This document shows, piece by piece, positions 22,201 through 32,938 of a stretch of 64,000 nucleotides of DNA. Source of the stretch: Patiria pectinifera (Eukaryota > Echinodermata > Asteroidea > Valvatida > Asterinidae); the NCBI GenBank assembly GCA_029964075.1, contig CM057149.1, positions 5,342,465-5,406,464 of the forward strand. The letters run 5' to 3'. Both the position numbers and the translations under genes were made by a program. Positions within the stretch are counted from its first letter, which is position 1, and every line of letters starts with the position of its first letter. The notes under the pieces were generated by a model that saw only the letters and a list, made by a program, of their open reading frames with translations, was not told the origin of the DNA and searched no databases.

Positions 22201-25200
22201 TGCGATGATAAACTGTCGATGATTACATCCCTTCTCACCTCAACACGGCCTTCCTCTGGCGACATCGCTTAGCATGTAAACATGTTTACAAACTGATACA
22301 GTGATAGCAAGAAAGTGTTTAGAATTGTGTTTACTCGCTTAACACATTTTTTTTTGTAGGCCAGGCAATGTATGCACACAGAGGCAATTAGGTTACCTTT
22401 GTCCCAATGCCTAAAATTGAAAACTTGGTCCCATGGTCAATTTGACCTCTTTTGGGAAATTACTCATAACTCTGTCAAAACTGTTCAGAATTACATTTGC
22501 TGTCTCATTTTACAGTGGAAAAGTGTATCTTTCAAACCATACCTATTTTATCTATGTTGGATACACATTCTAGGTCTAGCACTCCATTATATTTTGTTTG
22601 CATTTTTTTAAAGACACATAGGCCATCAGCCTCGGTCCAAAATTTTGGCCACCGATATCAAATGAGGGGAATAATCATCATAGCGATTTTTGGCAAGGTA
22701 TAGGCCTACACCTCCAGAGTTGGAAAATATGTGATAGCATTGCAGCGGCGACAGCTTTTTGGGTGTTATCACCCTTTTTTCAAAATGTCCATCGAAATGC
22801 TTGTTACCACTCTAGGGCGGTATACCTTGCGCATGCGCACTATAATCATTTATGGCCTGATTTGATACTGGCCAAACCCCCAGGCTGATGGTCTAACACT
22901 AGTAGATTACCCTTTTGAATTTGTGTTCCTTTGCAGCGAGTGCGTGTAGTTGAGGAAACCAACTTTGAGAAGCGCAAACCCAAGGAGGAGAAGGTCTTCA
23001 AGTTGTTGTCTTTTAAGACTGACCTGCAGGTGATTGCCACGCGATCCAGGAAGCCGGGCCTGCTCTCAATTCCACTCTCTGTGCCTATTTCCCTCCACAC
23101 AACTTCTTTCAAGGTATTTCATCGAATTCCTCTGTACCAAAGTTCAAATTTTTTTTGGTATTTTGTAAGGTGTACAACATGGTGTACAGAAAAATGTCGA
23201 CAAATTCAGCAATTTCAGTAAGGTGAAATATTTTGATGGCAAATTCAACCGTACATCACAGCTGATCCGAATTGACCTATTGCGGTAGAATTGCGTTAAA
23301 ATCGCGTCAACGCAGCTTGTGAATAATGTCCAATTACATGATATTCAAATGGACGCGGAACGCGCAACATCTGAGACAAACAAAATTTGGCGTACAAAAA
23401 TTCCATAGGGTTGTCTAAGGGGCGTGGCTAACTCCCAAACGGCAATGGGTCAATTTCGTGGAACTGCTAAGCAAAATACATGTACATGCTTGTATATTGC
23501 TTTAAGCACCGATTGTCTGAGAACAAGTCACAAGCAATCTACATGGCATGGCATCTTAGCTGGTAACCTGTTGCTGCTCAGCTCTAATTCTTTTTTGCTG
23601 AACAAAGTTTATGTAATTAGCATCTCCATGAGTTTCTTCTTGGAGGACATGATCAAATGGTTCCTTTTTTAAATCTATCTTTAGGACAAAACTGTCCAAT
23701 CCTGTCTTCCGCCCTTGTTTCCCCCTGTCAATCTCACCTGGGGTGTCCGGGAGTTCGGCAGGCCCACTCTGCCCGAACCGCTCAGAGAAATTAGCCAGCC
23801 CCTACCCGAACCACTCCGTGGATGGCTGGAAAGCTTTGAAGGTACTGGTCGATAACAGGTTTGAGCTAATCTTAGGGATTATAAATTTTGCTTGGTATTC
23901 ATATTCAAGCTCACGTAGATTTAAGTAATACTGTCTAATATTAAAGATATACAGTTCAGTGAACCATTTCAACACATTTTCCTTATCCGGACATCGTCCA
24001 AACAAAATGTCAAAAACAAACACACAATATTTCTGAAGATCAAGTCCGTTACATCATCCACTTCAAATTTTCAGTCTAGAACCCTGAATTCTCTTCGATC
24101 TCAACATTCTCCTTTACGTAGTACAATGGAGCAATTTCAGTCAAGTGGATTGCTTGGAAACAAGACAATCGTGTCAATCTGCAGCCTGGAAACCTTCATA
24201 CTTTGGAAGAGGCTTTTACCCCCCCCCCCAAAAAAATGGAAGAGCACTGACATAACTGGCTGGTTTGAATGACTTTAGTTCATGTTTTTTTCTTCATTAA
24301 TTTTTAGGAAAGGAGCGTATTTGCAAAGTGGCCAAAGTCTCCAAGGAAGACTTGATAAGGGATCTCAAGGAGATGACCAACTACACCAAGGACCTGACCA
24401 ACAGAATTGCCTTCCTGGATCAGGTCGACAAACCACTCATCCCGACTCGTGACAAGCCTGTGGCACCGCCAAGACCCCCTACCAAACCGTTAACGTTCAG
24501 GTCTCTCCCTCCAAAACCTGTAAAGCCTGTTGTTTGTTCCCCAAAGCCCACCCATAAGCCCAGCCCTAAGCCCAGCCCTAAGCCCAGCCCTAAGCCCAAA
24601 CCTCGTAGCTTCTCTTCACCGGAGCAGCCCAGTGACTCCTTGTTGAACAAGCGTAGAGTCAGTACTGATGATGGTTATGAGGTTCCTGATGTACTTGCAG
24701 GCAGGTGAGTCATGGCAGCAATATCACTGACCACCGTATCCTGGGTTATTCCCAAGCTTTTATGGATCTTCCTATGTGATATAATGGAAGATGGATGCTA
24801 TATTTTAAAGAGTTGTGCGTGGTAAATAAATGCATACATCTTCTCATCTCCCATGCTATTGACTCTGTAATATAATCCCGAACAAAAGCAACCAAAGACT
24901 TTTTTGTTTGTTTCTGGACTCAAAGGGGTGCCCCACTCACAAGTTGCTTGTACAAAAAGTTTGGTTCACAAATCTTGATGATCTTTTTGGGTTTTCTTTT
25001 TGGGACAGTGATATAGATGAGGAAAGTGATGAATATGAAGTTGTATCAGATGTGAAGGGCCTCCCAAAACCTCTGGATGTAACCAGTCAAGAGCTGAAGA
25101 ACATACTGCAACAGAAGGAAAAGGTTACTAATCAAGCAAAATTCGTTCAGAAGAAATTTACTCCATGAAAAGTCTAGAGTATTCTTTGTTTCTGTAGTAA

Positions 25201-26798
25201 ACACCAAGAAAATTGAGATACTTACTTACAGTGAATATTTTGGGTTCATACTGTGATGCTCAGTTAATGAGCTGCTCATTTTTCATCAATCAAAATCTAT
25301 GTTCTCTCGGGTATTAAATCTTGGAAGTCTATCTCAAGTCTGCTTGGCTTTTACTTTTAATTGCTCATTTTCCAAGTTTACATCCTATTAAAGGTAGAGT
25401 AGATCATTTGCAGCTATCAAAAAAGTAACGATAACCAAATTATTGTTGAAAAGCCTACTTGGTTTAAAGATAGTAATGGCACAAAAATCTCTGTGAAATT
25501 AGTCCTTCTGGCATGCTGTCATTTTGAAGAAAACAATAAAAGGTCATTTTTAAAGATGAGTCAAGTGACACATTTTTTGGAAATTTCCGTTAATAGTTGC
25601 TTTGTAATTGGCCAAATCCGTGAATGGGTGCGCGAAAGCGTTGGTTGACACAACGTTTGATACTATTCGTCGGTTCAGTGCCTGACATCGCGTAGCTGCA
25701 ATCGGCAACTTTTGAATTGAAATCGAGATCCTAGAACATTATTTTCTCAAAACATACAGCATTCACAGAGCTAAAACTTCATCAGGTTAGTTGTTAAGCA
25801 CCCGTCTTGAGATTTTGAGCACTTTTGTTGCTTCAAACGAAATAAATGCACAACTGATCTACTCTACCTTTAAAACAAACTTTGGCACTATCCATCTGAA
25901 ACCTTGGAACCTGTGGTAAACAAAACATCTTGCAAAATATTTCATTGCAGAAAATAGCCTCACTGAAGGAAGAAAATGAACAACTGAAGGAGAAATGCGA
26001 GGTTTGTACAATTGAATAACCATCATTAACGGCTGTACCTACAAAGCAAGTAAATTATGTATGATATAATTATTGCACATGATATGATATATATCGCAAT
26101 TTACTTGTGCTGATATTTATAGAATAAGTGTCAAATTATCTTGTTTAAAGGTTAATTCAGAACATTTTTGGCTGCAATGTTGGTGAGCATCAAGTGGAAT
26201 AAAAATAGATACCAATGAAATATGAATAGAATCAAACATACTTCAGTTTGTGTCTTGTGGCCATTTTACCTTTACAGATTCAACCGTTACTGTGTCAGAC
26301 ATCCCCCCCCCAAAAAAAAAACCCACTGATGTGAATATCCTAATACTAATTTTGCTCCTTTTTTTTGTATTCCGGTAGAAACTCGAAAAAGAAAAGGAGG
26401 AGATACGAGTGTCCAACTTCCGAAACATTGATGAGATCAACCGGCTTCAGGCTGAGATTGATCGTGTGTTGGCCAAAAACGATGGCGACATTTACGACTT
26501 CATTTCCCCCACCGAGAGGCCCCTACCAACCCTGCCCGCCAGTCCCGATGCGGTCATCTATAACAGCCCTCACGATCTGCTGTCCGAAAAGGTCTTGATG
26601 TCTCGCGCCGACATTGAAGGTGTGTCAGACATACTGCGGCAGCTCAACTTGGGTAAGTACGTGGAGAAGTTCAGAGAAGAAGCGGTGGACGGTGCATTAC
26701 TGGTCACTCTTGACGATTCAGTTTTGAAGGAGGATTTGGGTATGACCGGCTTACATGCACGTAAGTTACTGTTGGAGGTTAAGAAATATACAAAATAG
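15703..26798 (+). CDS. GAREM/THEMIS-like CABIT-SAM adaptor, copy 2 (complete)
   Basis: Nine exons (15703-16219, 20858-21042, 21787-21918, 22937-23113, 23685-23841, 24308-24704, 25009-25123, 25951-26001, 26379-26798) add up to 2151 nt, exactly 717 codons with stop: a 716-residue cytoplasmic adaptor with no signal peptide or membrane segment. Order: proline-rich N-terminus (1-85), one CABIT domain (about 85-345; MPTVVRVLEGYG and GLLSIPLSVP are landmarks), proline-rich linker with PPRPPTKP and SPKP repeats (about 430-500), tyrosines in GYEVPD and EYEVVSD, coiled coil (about 545-610), SAM domain (about 654-716). CABIT plus SAM is the layout of GAREM, which links receptor tyrosine kinases via GRB2/SHP2 to MAPK; that role is inferred from the family. 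The start is firm: an in-frame TAA directly precedes the ATG. Intron 1 is 4.6 kb. It is a tandem paralog of the gene at 2557-9555, and exon 6 carries eight extra codons. Confidence 0.9.
16597..17030. repeat. repeat block B, second copy (intron 1)
   Basis: Near-identical to 2066-2500. It precedes block A here, the reverse of the order upstream of copy 1. Confidence 0.7.
17130..17745. repeat. repeat block A, second copy (intron 1), tRNA-like end
   Basis: Near-identical to 1424-2060, starting ATATTGGCCCAGCAGGCGGG. The minus-strand reading again has tRNA A/B-box-like GTAGCGGTA and GGTTTCGAATCCC. Confidence 0.7.
17746..20857. other. rest of intron 1 of copy 2
   Basis: AT-rich intron sequence with no counterpart next to copy 1 exon 2. 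Apart from a hAT-type MITE (18403-18666) no gene, RNA or repeat was recognised. Confidence 0.5.
18403..18666. mobile_element. hAT-type MITE in intron 1
   Basis: The ends are CAAGGGCGGATCC at the left and GATCCGACCTTA at the right, flanked by the exact 8-bp duplication CATGTATT (18395-18402, 18667-18674). The internal TTCTAGATGCTCTGTGGTGC stretch is related, inverted, to the tandem units of the element at 8174-9027. Confidence 0.85.
20858..21042 (+). CDS. adaptor copy 2, exon 2 (CABIT)
   Basis: The acceptor is TTTCTAG|AT and the donor AGA|GTGCGT. It encodes PRLDDKLYTGVTAMMNSNP through RRYSKER; differences from copy 1 cluster at YGSDDYTE versus YSGSDYSE. Confidence 0.88.
21043..21700. repeat. 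G-rich degenerate repeat in intron 2, copy 2
   Basis: Counterpart of 2742-3410, with the same G-run pattern on the sense strand and several small length differences. Confidence 0.75.
21787..21918 (+). CDS. adaptor copy 2, exon 3 (CABIT)
   Basis: The acceptor is CCCGTAG|ATT and the donor CACAG|GTGAAA; 44 codons, ILIAQNQIGHRLELHKDMDC through LTGLPFPQ. Confidence 0.88.
22937..23113 (+). CDS. adaptor copy 2, exon 4 (CABIT)
   Basis: The acceptor is TTTGCAG|CGA and the donor TTCAAG|GTATTT; 59 codons, protein identical to copy 1 exon 4. Confidence 0.88.
23685..23841 (+). CDS. adaptor copy 2, exon 5
   Basis: The acceptor is TCTTTAG|GAC and the donor TTTGAAG|GTACTG. DKTVQSCLPPLFPPVNLTWG continues as VREFGRPTLPEPLREISQPL and RGWLESFE. 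Confidence 0.86.
24308..24704 (+). CDS. adaptor copy 2, exon 6 (proline-rich, SPKP repeats)
   Basis: The acceptor is TTTTTAG|GA and the donor GCAG|GTGAGT. It contains PPRPPTKPLTFRSLPPKP, then a run of SPKP/KPSP tetrapeptides coded by a 12-bp tandem repeat (AAGCCCAGCCCT), absent from copy 1, and ends DDGYEVPDVLAG. Confidence 0.87.
25009..25123 (+). CDS. adaptor copy 2, exon 7 (acidic, coiled-coil start)
   Basis: The acceptor is GGGACAG|T and the donor GGAAAAG|GTTACT. DIDEESDEYEVVSDVKGL through ILQQKEK. Read-through past the donor gives 14 residues and TGA, as in copy 1. Confidence 0.77.
25392..25869. mobile_element. TTAA-flanked MITE in intron 7, copy 2
   Basis: Ortholog of 7235-7783: AGGTAGAGTAGATC at the left, GATCTACTCTACCT at the right, TTAA at 25388-25391 and 25870-25873. 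It is shorter than in copy 1 because of small internal deletions. Confidence 0.8.
25951..26001 (+). CDS. adaptor copy 2, exon 8 (coiled coil)
   Basis: A 17-codon microexon, KIASLKEENEQLKEKCE, with acceptor TTGCAG|AAA and donor GCGAG|GTTTGT. Confidence 0.83.
26379..26798 (+). CDS. adaptor copy 2, exon 9 (SAM domain, stop)
   Basis: The acceptor is CCGGTAG|AAA and the stop TAG is at 26796-26798. It encodes KLEKEKEEIRVSNFRNIDEI, the tyrosine/proline linker (IYDFISPTERPLPTLP) and the C-terminal SAM domain. Confidence 0.92.
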   Translation, partial: KLEKEKEEIRVSNFRNIDEINRLQAEIDRVLAKNDGDIYDFISPTERPLPTLPASPDAVIYNSPHDLLSEKVLMSRADIEGVSDILRQLNLGKYVEKFREEAVDGALLVTLDDSVLKEDLGMTGLHARKLLLEVKKYTK

Positions 26799-27075
26799 GC
26801 TGCTTGAGGGGTTACGCATTTTTCGAGTAACTTTTTTTTTGTGGAAATGATTTCATTTGAAATTGTCATAAATTTGGTTCATTGAGGTACACTTTGCTAA
26901 GAAACATCATCACATAAATGCTTCCTTTCAGGTGGTTATGCAGGGTTAGGAGTTTACTCAACAAGAGAGGTTTTTTTTTTATTTTTGGAGGGGTTGAGCT
27001 TAGCATTAAGGTCAGTTATCAAGCATCAGCAGAAACCTGCAATTAAAATGTTAATGCCTTTAGGAAATATATATA

Positions 27076-27280
27076 CAGGGTGGACCCCAAAAAATGCAAC
27101 CCTAAAACATTTGCCTTTTAATAGCCTAAACAAAGGGATCGCTAAAGCTGAGAGCTTTTTCTTTCAAATAGTGAGAAAAATCATGTAAATAGCACTTGGG
27201 GTTGCTGAGAAAGTGTCAATTATGTAAAAGTAGTCATTTTTTATCCTGTACACAAAACAATTACCACAGTAGGAGATTTT
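27076..27280. mobile_element. mariner-type MITE, right part deleted
   Basis: It starts CAGGGTGGACCCCAAAAAAT after TA, as at 9841. The sequence jumps after GAGATTTT to CCAAATTTCTTTTTT, which in copy 1 lies beyond the right end. A deletion of about 470 bases through a shared ATTTT explains this. Confidence 0.8.
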
Positions 27281-28583
27281 CCAAATTTCTTTTTTTTACC
27301 CTTTCCAGCAAATACGCATTGTAATATACAACATTCCCCTTTGATGTAATTTTCAGGAATGGATGGATTTGGGAGTTAGTATTTTATAGCAGATATTGTA
27401 TACGCCGACTTGTTAAAAGTTGTGTATTCATACATGTAGATGGTGGGAAACCCAAGAAAAATGTTGTGCTTAATAGTCTGGATCCCTGACCCTATTTTAG
27501 ATGAAACAGAGCAATTTATAGTCGTCTGGGAATTGTCAAGTCAGGGAACCAGACTAGCTGCATGGCTAATTGCACCCGTTTGCAGACATGTTTACCGACT
27601 GCAAACAAAACGTGGACTAACTAAATTTGGTAGATTGGGGGCAGTATTTGAAAATAAATGTTTTCCCAACGATGGTCGGCCGACCATTGTTGGAAATCAA
27701 TAAAAAAAAAATTCATCTTTTCTTGAAAATGACAGCACACCAGGTGCCATGATTTCACAGGATGCTTGAGACTGTTATGCACTTACACTCAAGTAAGGTA
27801 TTTCATCATCATTTAGAAGTTTTGTTTGATGTTGGCTTATGTTGTATTTTACCTTTAAATTTAAATGGAAACTGACAAAGAACATCTAAAAGCAGAACAC
27901 TGAACACTCGGCATAAAATTTCAGGTTGTTTCCTCATATCTTGGCTTTTGCATATGAAGCCAGCTATTAATACATGGCCCGAATGACAAATTGCAAAACA
28001 GGAAATGCTTTTAAAAATTCACTCCATTTCCTTGCCAGCAACATTTGTAATTTAGGGATCAATTTCCTTGATGGAAATGACATTCGACCTTTTTGGTAGT
28101 TTCTTCCAATTTTTTTTTTATGGCAGCTGTAGGTTAATGATTAACTTACACTGCACATGTCTGAAAGGGTATGTAGATAAATAACAGTGGTTCATTTTTC
28201 CTTTCTCGTTTAAGTTTATCATGAAATGAAGCATTGTTAGTATTTTCTTTGTTTATATTTTTTATTGTCTGTGATTTGTTTACTGTAAAATTAAAGAACC
28301 AACAAGAATTAGAATATATGAGCTTTAGAAGAGAACAATTATAGTAATAATAATAGAACAAATATTTGAAAAGCGCCGGTATCAGCCTATAAAGGCGCTC
28401 ATGGCACTTGAGGAGAAAGTCAAGTTAGGATTGTGTGTTGTGAGAGTAAGCTTGTGTGTACAGGTGAGATTTTATGTTTGTCTTAAGTTAAATATTGTGA
28501 TGGATGGAGATGATTTGATAGCCAGAGGGAGTTGGTTCCACACTCAGGCTGATGCTAGATTTGCTGCAAGTTGTATTCAAGAA
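27281..28583. repeat. downstream flank of copy 2, homologous to 10520-11830
   Basis: It contains the same fold-back (CTGGATCCCTGACC ... GTCAGGGAACCAGAC, about 27478-27558), the palindrome around TGGTCGGCCGACCA and the GGAGATGATTTGATAGCCAG stretch. Homology with copy 1 ends near 28583. No gene was seen. Confidence 0.6.
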
Positions 28584-31459
28584 TCAAAATGTGATTCAGC
28601 ACGCTCGCAGATGACAATTTTGAGAATGTTTCATCTTTTTAATCTGTGATGGACACTTCTTTTTAATGCTGTACTCATTTGAGGAAAGGATAATCATGTG
28701 GCAGAGATGAAAATATATTTTTGAGCATGTGTACTGTCTTTCCTACATTTTGTATATATTAAAACTCACATGTGTATATAATTTGATGTTTTAGAAAATA
28801 AGACTGTTTTGGGAAGATTGAAACAATAAGCTCATGAAGTTAGTAATTACTCCTTCAAATGCTTCTTATGTAGTGGAAACACGAAGAAGTTTGTCTTACT
28901 TCTAAGAAAAAACTAATTGTTTCTCTTTTTATTAGTAATAACATGCCTTCAAGGTTAATTCACCCGAGGAGTTAGTAAAGAAAAAGAGAGAAATACAAAC
29001 AAATTTTCAGCTACATGTAATTAATGGTGGCAGTATACGTAGTAGCACTATCCATATCCTTAACATAACATTGATTTAATGTGTTTGAAGTGTTAACAAG
29101 TAGAAGGGCAAGGATGGAGCTATGCAATACATATTTTGCTAAAGATAAACAGTGAAATGCTAAATGCTGATGGGTACATCCCACATAGCCCTAGACTTAT
29201 ACCCAACGCCATATCCAATGGGCGCGGGTAAGGCAAAAACAAAATGGTTGCGTTGCCCTCATCCAATAGACCGAAACATCTGAAAATCTCCTGTCCTTTT
29301 TCTTCTTTTTTCACTTGAAAAACTTTAACCTTACTGTTACTTTTTCTCAGTTTGTAATGCCATAATTTTTTTTAGTTCGTTACAAAACGGACCTAAGTAA
29401 ATGGTAGTACAGTTGAATTTACTGTATTTTATACATGTAAATGAGGCTGAGGCTTGGGGCATGTGGTGTGATGTACTGCATATATTGTATACATGTACTG
29501 TACATGTACATTGTACATTGTATCGCAATCAAGTACATGCACACAGTATAGTTGACGCATGCAGTACATGTAGCCTAGACGTTTCGTGTATGTTGGTAGA
29601 GGGGAAATGAAGAAGAAAGGGGAACTGAAGAAGAAAGGGTAGGCCTATATGTGAACTATGTAGATCCCCCCCCCCCAAAAAAACAAAAAAACAAAAACAA
29701 AAATCCCTGACCGACCGACCCTCCTTATATTATTCATGCGGGACATCACATAGGGATGGGTGTGAATTGTTTTTGTTTTGCTGAAAGAACACACACTTTT
29801 TTGTGATTCATGGACAGAACTTTAAAACGGTGGTTGTGTTTAAAATTTCGTAACTTGGACAGTACATGAGTGATTTGAATGATTCTTGTACTAAAAGAAA
29901 GCTTACGAATTGGGCTTTCATATCCTAGATTTTGAAAGTACTACATGCAGAACTTCACTAAAGCGATAGTCCCGACATTTGGGTTTCGCTTTTTTGACTC
30001 GCCCTGCACTACAAAGAAAGACTGTATATGTATGTGTCTGTGTGTTCATGAGTTGTTCAATTGTGAGTTGCTCGACTGCTAAGCAGTCAACAGGCCGCTA
30101 AGTCGCCTCTAAGCGTCGTTAGAATAATGAAAGTTATATAATTTTGCCAGTTTTTAGTGCCAAGGACTTCATTAAATACTTGATTGATTGATTTTGCTTT
30201 GTTTCTGTAAATAATGTGGACAATGCAGCAATTAAAAGTACTAGTTTTCTTCTTCCAATTTAGTTCATCTAACTTTTTACCCAAATGTCAATTCTTTTTC
30301 ATTTTAAGGTTAGGATGATAAGGATTCTTCCATTTGTTTTTGTTTTTTCATAGTCAGGACAAAATGGAACTTTTGAAAATGTAAAAAATGTAAAATAAGT
30401 AAAAAAGAAAAAAAGAAAAAAACCTGCCTGTATTTGGAGCATTACATGCTAACCAGTGTTAACTGAAGATAAAATTTGCGGCAACACCATGTAGCAAATG
30501 TGTTTTGTGAGTTTATTGGGTTCTCAAAAGAACCAGGGGCAAACTGAACATTTCGGACAGTATCCGCTCCGTTCACAAGTACCCCCTCACCGGCAAAGAA
30601 GGTACAGTTGGGGGTGTCCAACTGACGCCATCTTGCCTGACTGCAATTCATCTGCCGGGAAGCACGGCCACTGCGTGTACATAGTACAAATCCCCTGGTG
30701 TACGTGCGTCACACACAAGGAACGGTGCGCGTCAACCAGCTAAATGTCCCGCCCATGGGACGTCGTTGCTAGGTAAAAGGGCGCCCTCTTTTGTCGGCGC
30801 ACGGAGCCCATACTCTGTCCGTCATCAGGAAGGATGCAACAGTGGAGTCCTAGCTGCACCAAGGGGAGGCTGGATGATCGGTGAAACGTTTTCACCGTTG
30901 GAATCCCTCAGTCTCCTGATGACGGGCTGAGCATACTGTCCGGAACATTGAGTTTCCCTCGGTTCTTTTCAGAACCTCACAAACTCACCGAAGACATTTG
31001 TCACATGGTTCTACCGTAAACTTTATCTGATTGCTATCTTCACCATGCAAACCTTCAAATCTTACCAGTGTTAACTTTACACGAATTGCCACAGAAAAAA
31101 ATCTTTAGTGGAAACAAGAGTTGTGTTCAACTTAGTTTTTATTAACTGTACAATTTACAGATGTATTGACAAAAAAAATTCTTATCACTGTCTTAGTTTG
31201 AATCAAGCAATGTTGATTACCTTTGGTTCTTTGAAGAAACTTAGAGGACAACTCAATTTTTACACTTTGTATTACATTAAGACAAAATTACCTAAGAAAG
31301 CCAGTCACAACATTGTTCAAAAAGGCAAAGTTGACGTTTGTTTTTGATTGATGTCAACAAACTGGAATATTTTGGAGAACATATTTTGATCCATTTCTGG
31401 AAATATTAATCATTTACATCTAGATTTCACTAGTATTATATGAAAGATTAAGAACTGTA
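28584..31459. other. sequence present only in the copy 2 flank
   Basis: About 3 kb without counterpart in copy 1 and without a recognised gene. It includes the right part of a mariner-type MITE at about 29760-30008 (ends GACTCGCCCTG), a TACATGTA-rich stretch (29480-29575) and the retroelement-like unit at 30465-31063. Confidence 0.5.
30465..31063. mobile_element. 599-bp inverted-repeat element with 13-bp target duplication
   Basis: It is flanked by the exact direct repeat ACCAGTGTTAACT (30452-30464 and 31064-31076). The arms, about 100 bases each, are imperfect inverted repeats (ACCATGT, GTGAGTTT, AAAAGAACC and CGGACAGTAT recur in mirror order). A duplication this long suggests target-primed insertion of a retroelement; fold-back termini and CTGATGACGG motifs recall Penelope-like elements. 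No reverse transcriptase is present. Confidence 0.65.
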
Positions 31460-31959
31460 CAGGTTGAGTAAAAAAAACACCAAAAAACCCAAATGTCGGG
31501 ACTATTGTTTTAGTGAAGTTCTGCATGTAGCACTTTCAAAATCTAAGATACGAAAGCCCGCTTTCTTTTAGTACAAGAATCATTGAAATCACTCATGTAC
31601 TTTTCAAGTTACGGAATTTTAAACACAACTGTTTTAAATTTCTGTCCACGGATCACAAAAAAAGTGTGCGTTCTTTCAGCAAAACGAAAACATTTCACAC
31701 ACATCCATTTGTGATTTGTTTTCGTTTTGCTGAACGAACACTTACCTTTTTGTGATCCTTAGACAGAAATTTAAAACGGTGGTTGTGTTTCAAATTCTTC
31801 AACTTGAAAATTACATGAGTGATTTGAATGATTCTTGTACTAATAGAAGGCGTATGAATTTGGCTTTCATATCCTAGATTTTGAAAGTGCTACATGCAGA
31901 ACTTCACTAAAACAATGGTCCCGACATTTGGGTTTCACCTTTTTTTTTTACTCACCCTG
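31460..31959. mobile_element. mariner-type MITE, 500 bp
   Basis: TA-flanked, with ends CAGGTTGAGTAAAAAAAA and TTTACTCACCCTG. Long inverted repeats include ACCCAAATGTCGGGAC and the GTGAAGTTCTGCATGTAG stretch. Partial relatives lie at 29760-30008 and near 12150-12205. Confidence 0.8.
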
Positions 31960-31962
31960 TAC

Positions 31963-32592
31963 TATGTAGAGCCCTGTCACCATCACTTCACATGGGGCTC
32001 AATATAATGCTGCAGCGTGTACTGCAGCGTACTGGATGTGCAGGCAGATTTGGTAAAGTTGCTAGCAAACAATGCCATGGTTCGGTGTTCAAATGACAGT
32101 TATTTCAAACCAGCAAAACCAGCTTGATATACATGTGTAAAAGACTTAAAGTATTCTACACAGATGTCATCAACAGCAATAATAAACCATTGTAGCGTGC
32201 ACATCGAGTCTCCCAGACAATGTACTTTTTTACTCGTTGTCAGTCTCAAATATAAATTCCTGAATTCCTGATCCATTCTTACAAAGCCAATCTGATCAAT
32301 GTGAACTTATTTGTATTGGACTCCATACATTAATTGTAGATAAGCTGTATCGCCTATTTATGAGCAGTGTTGTGGTCGGGTCACGTATAAATTAAAAGTC
32401 GATAGACCTAAAACATTTGACGTCACGCTTTGTTTACTGTACGCATTCCTATGGGAGCCAGGCAGGGACTAGTCTGAGTATCATCCGTTATCAACGGAGC
32501 CAAGTCCTGTATAACGTCTGATATGTCTAGACATGTAGGTTTATGCAAGCCGCGCGCCAGCCTATCGGAGTCGACTTTACTAAATCGTGATG
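31963..32592. repeat. right end of the segmental duplication, copy 2
   Basis: Similar to 12208-12840 (CTTCACATGGGGCTCAATAT onward). Similarity stops after AAATCGTGA. Confidence 0.7.
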
Positions 32593-32938
32593 TCATTTCA
32601 TTCCCAAATCAGGACTAAATGGTTTGATTGGTCAATTCGAATGCAGTGTTTTGTAATACAACAACAGCCGGGCGCAATATGGCGTAACAAGATACAGAGC
32701 GTGTGACAATTTTTTTTCCTAATCCATAGTCTATGACGCGCAACAGGTGAATGACCAAAGACCCAATATAGAAAGCGCCCGCCGATTGGTCAATATCTAG
32801 AAGTTCAAGAGGCAGGGTCTTGCCTAATTAATCAGTGAATCTGTTCACGCATAATAGACTAAGTAGAGACGAGAGCCAAGCGTCCCACCTGGCTCCCATA
32901 GGAAAGCGTACATGTAAACAAAGCGTGACGTCATTATG
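32417..32938. mobile_element. inverted-repeat element with TGACGTCA ends
   Basis: Arms of about 45 bases: TGACGTCACGCTTTGTTTAC ... TATGGGAGCCAGG at the left and its complement at 32889-32938. Only the left arm is recognisable at the corresponding place in copy 1 (12668-12715). Confidence 0.65.

Noticed and set aside
30465..31063. Active hammerhead ribozyme
   Set aside because: CTGATGA and GAAA are never both intact around one stem in this element; only a decayed resemblance can be claimed.
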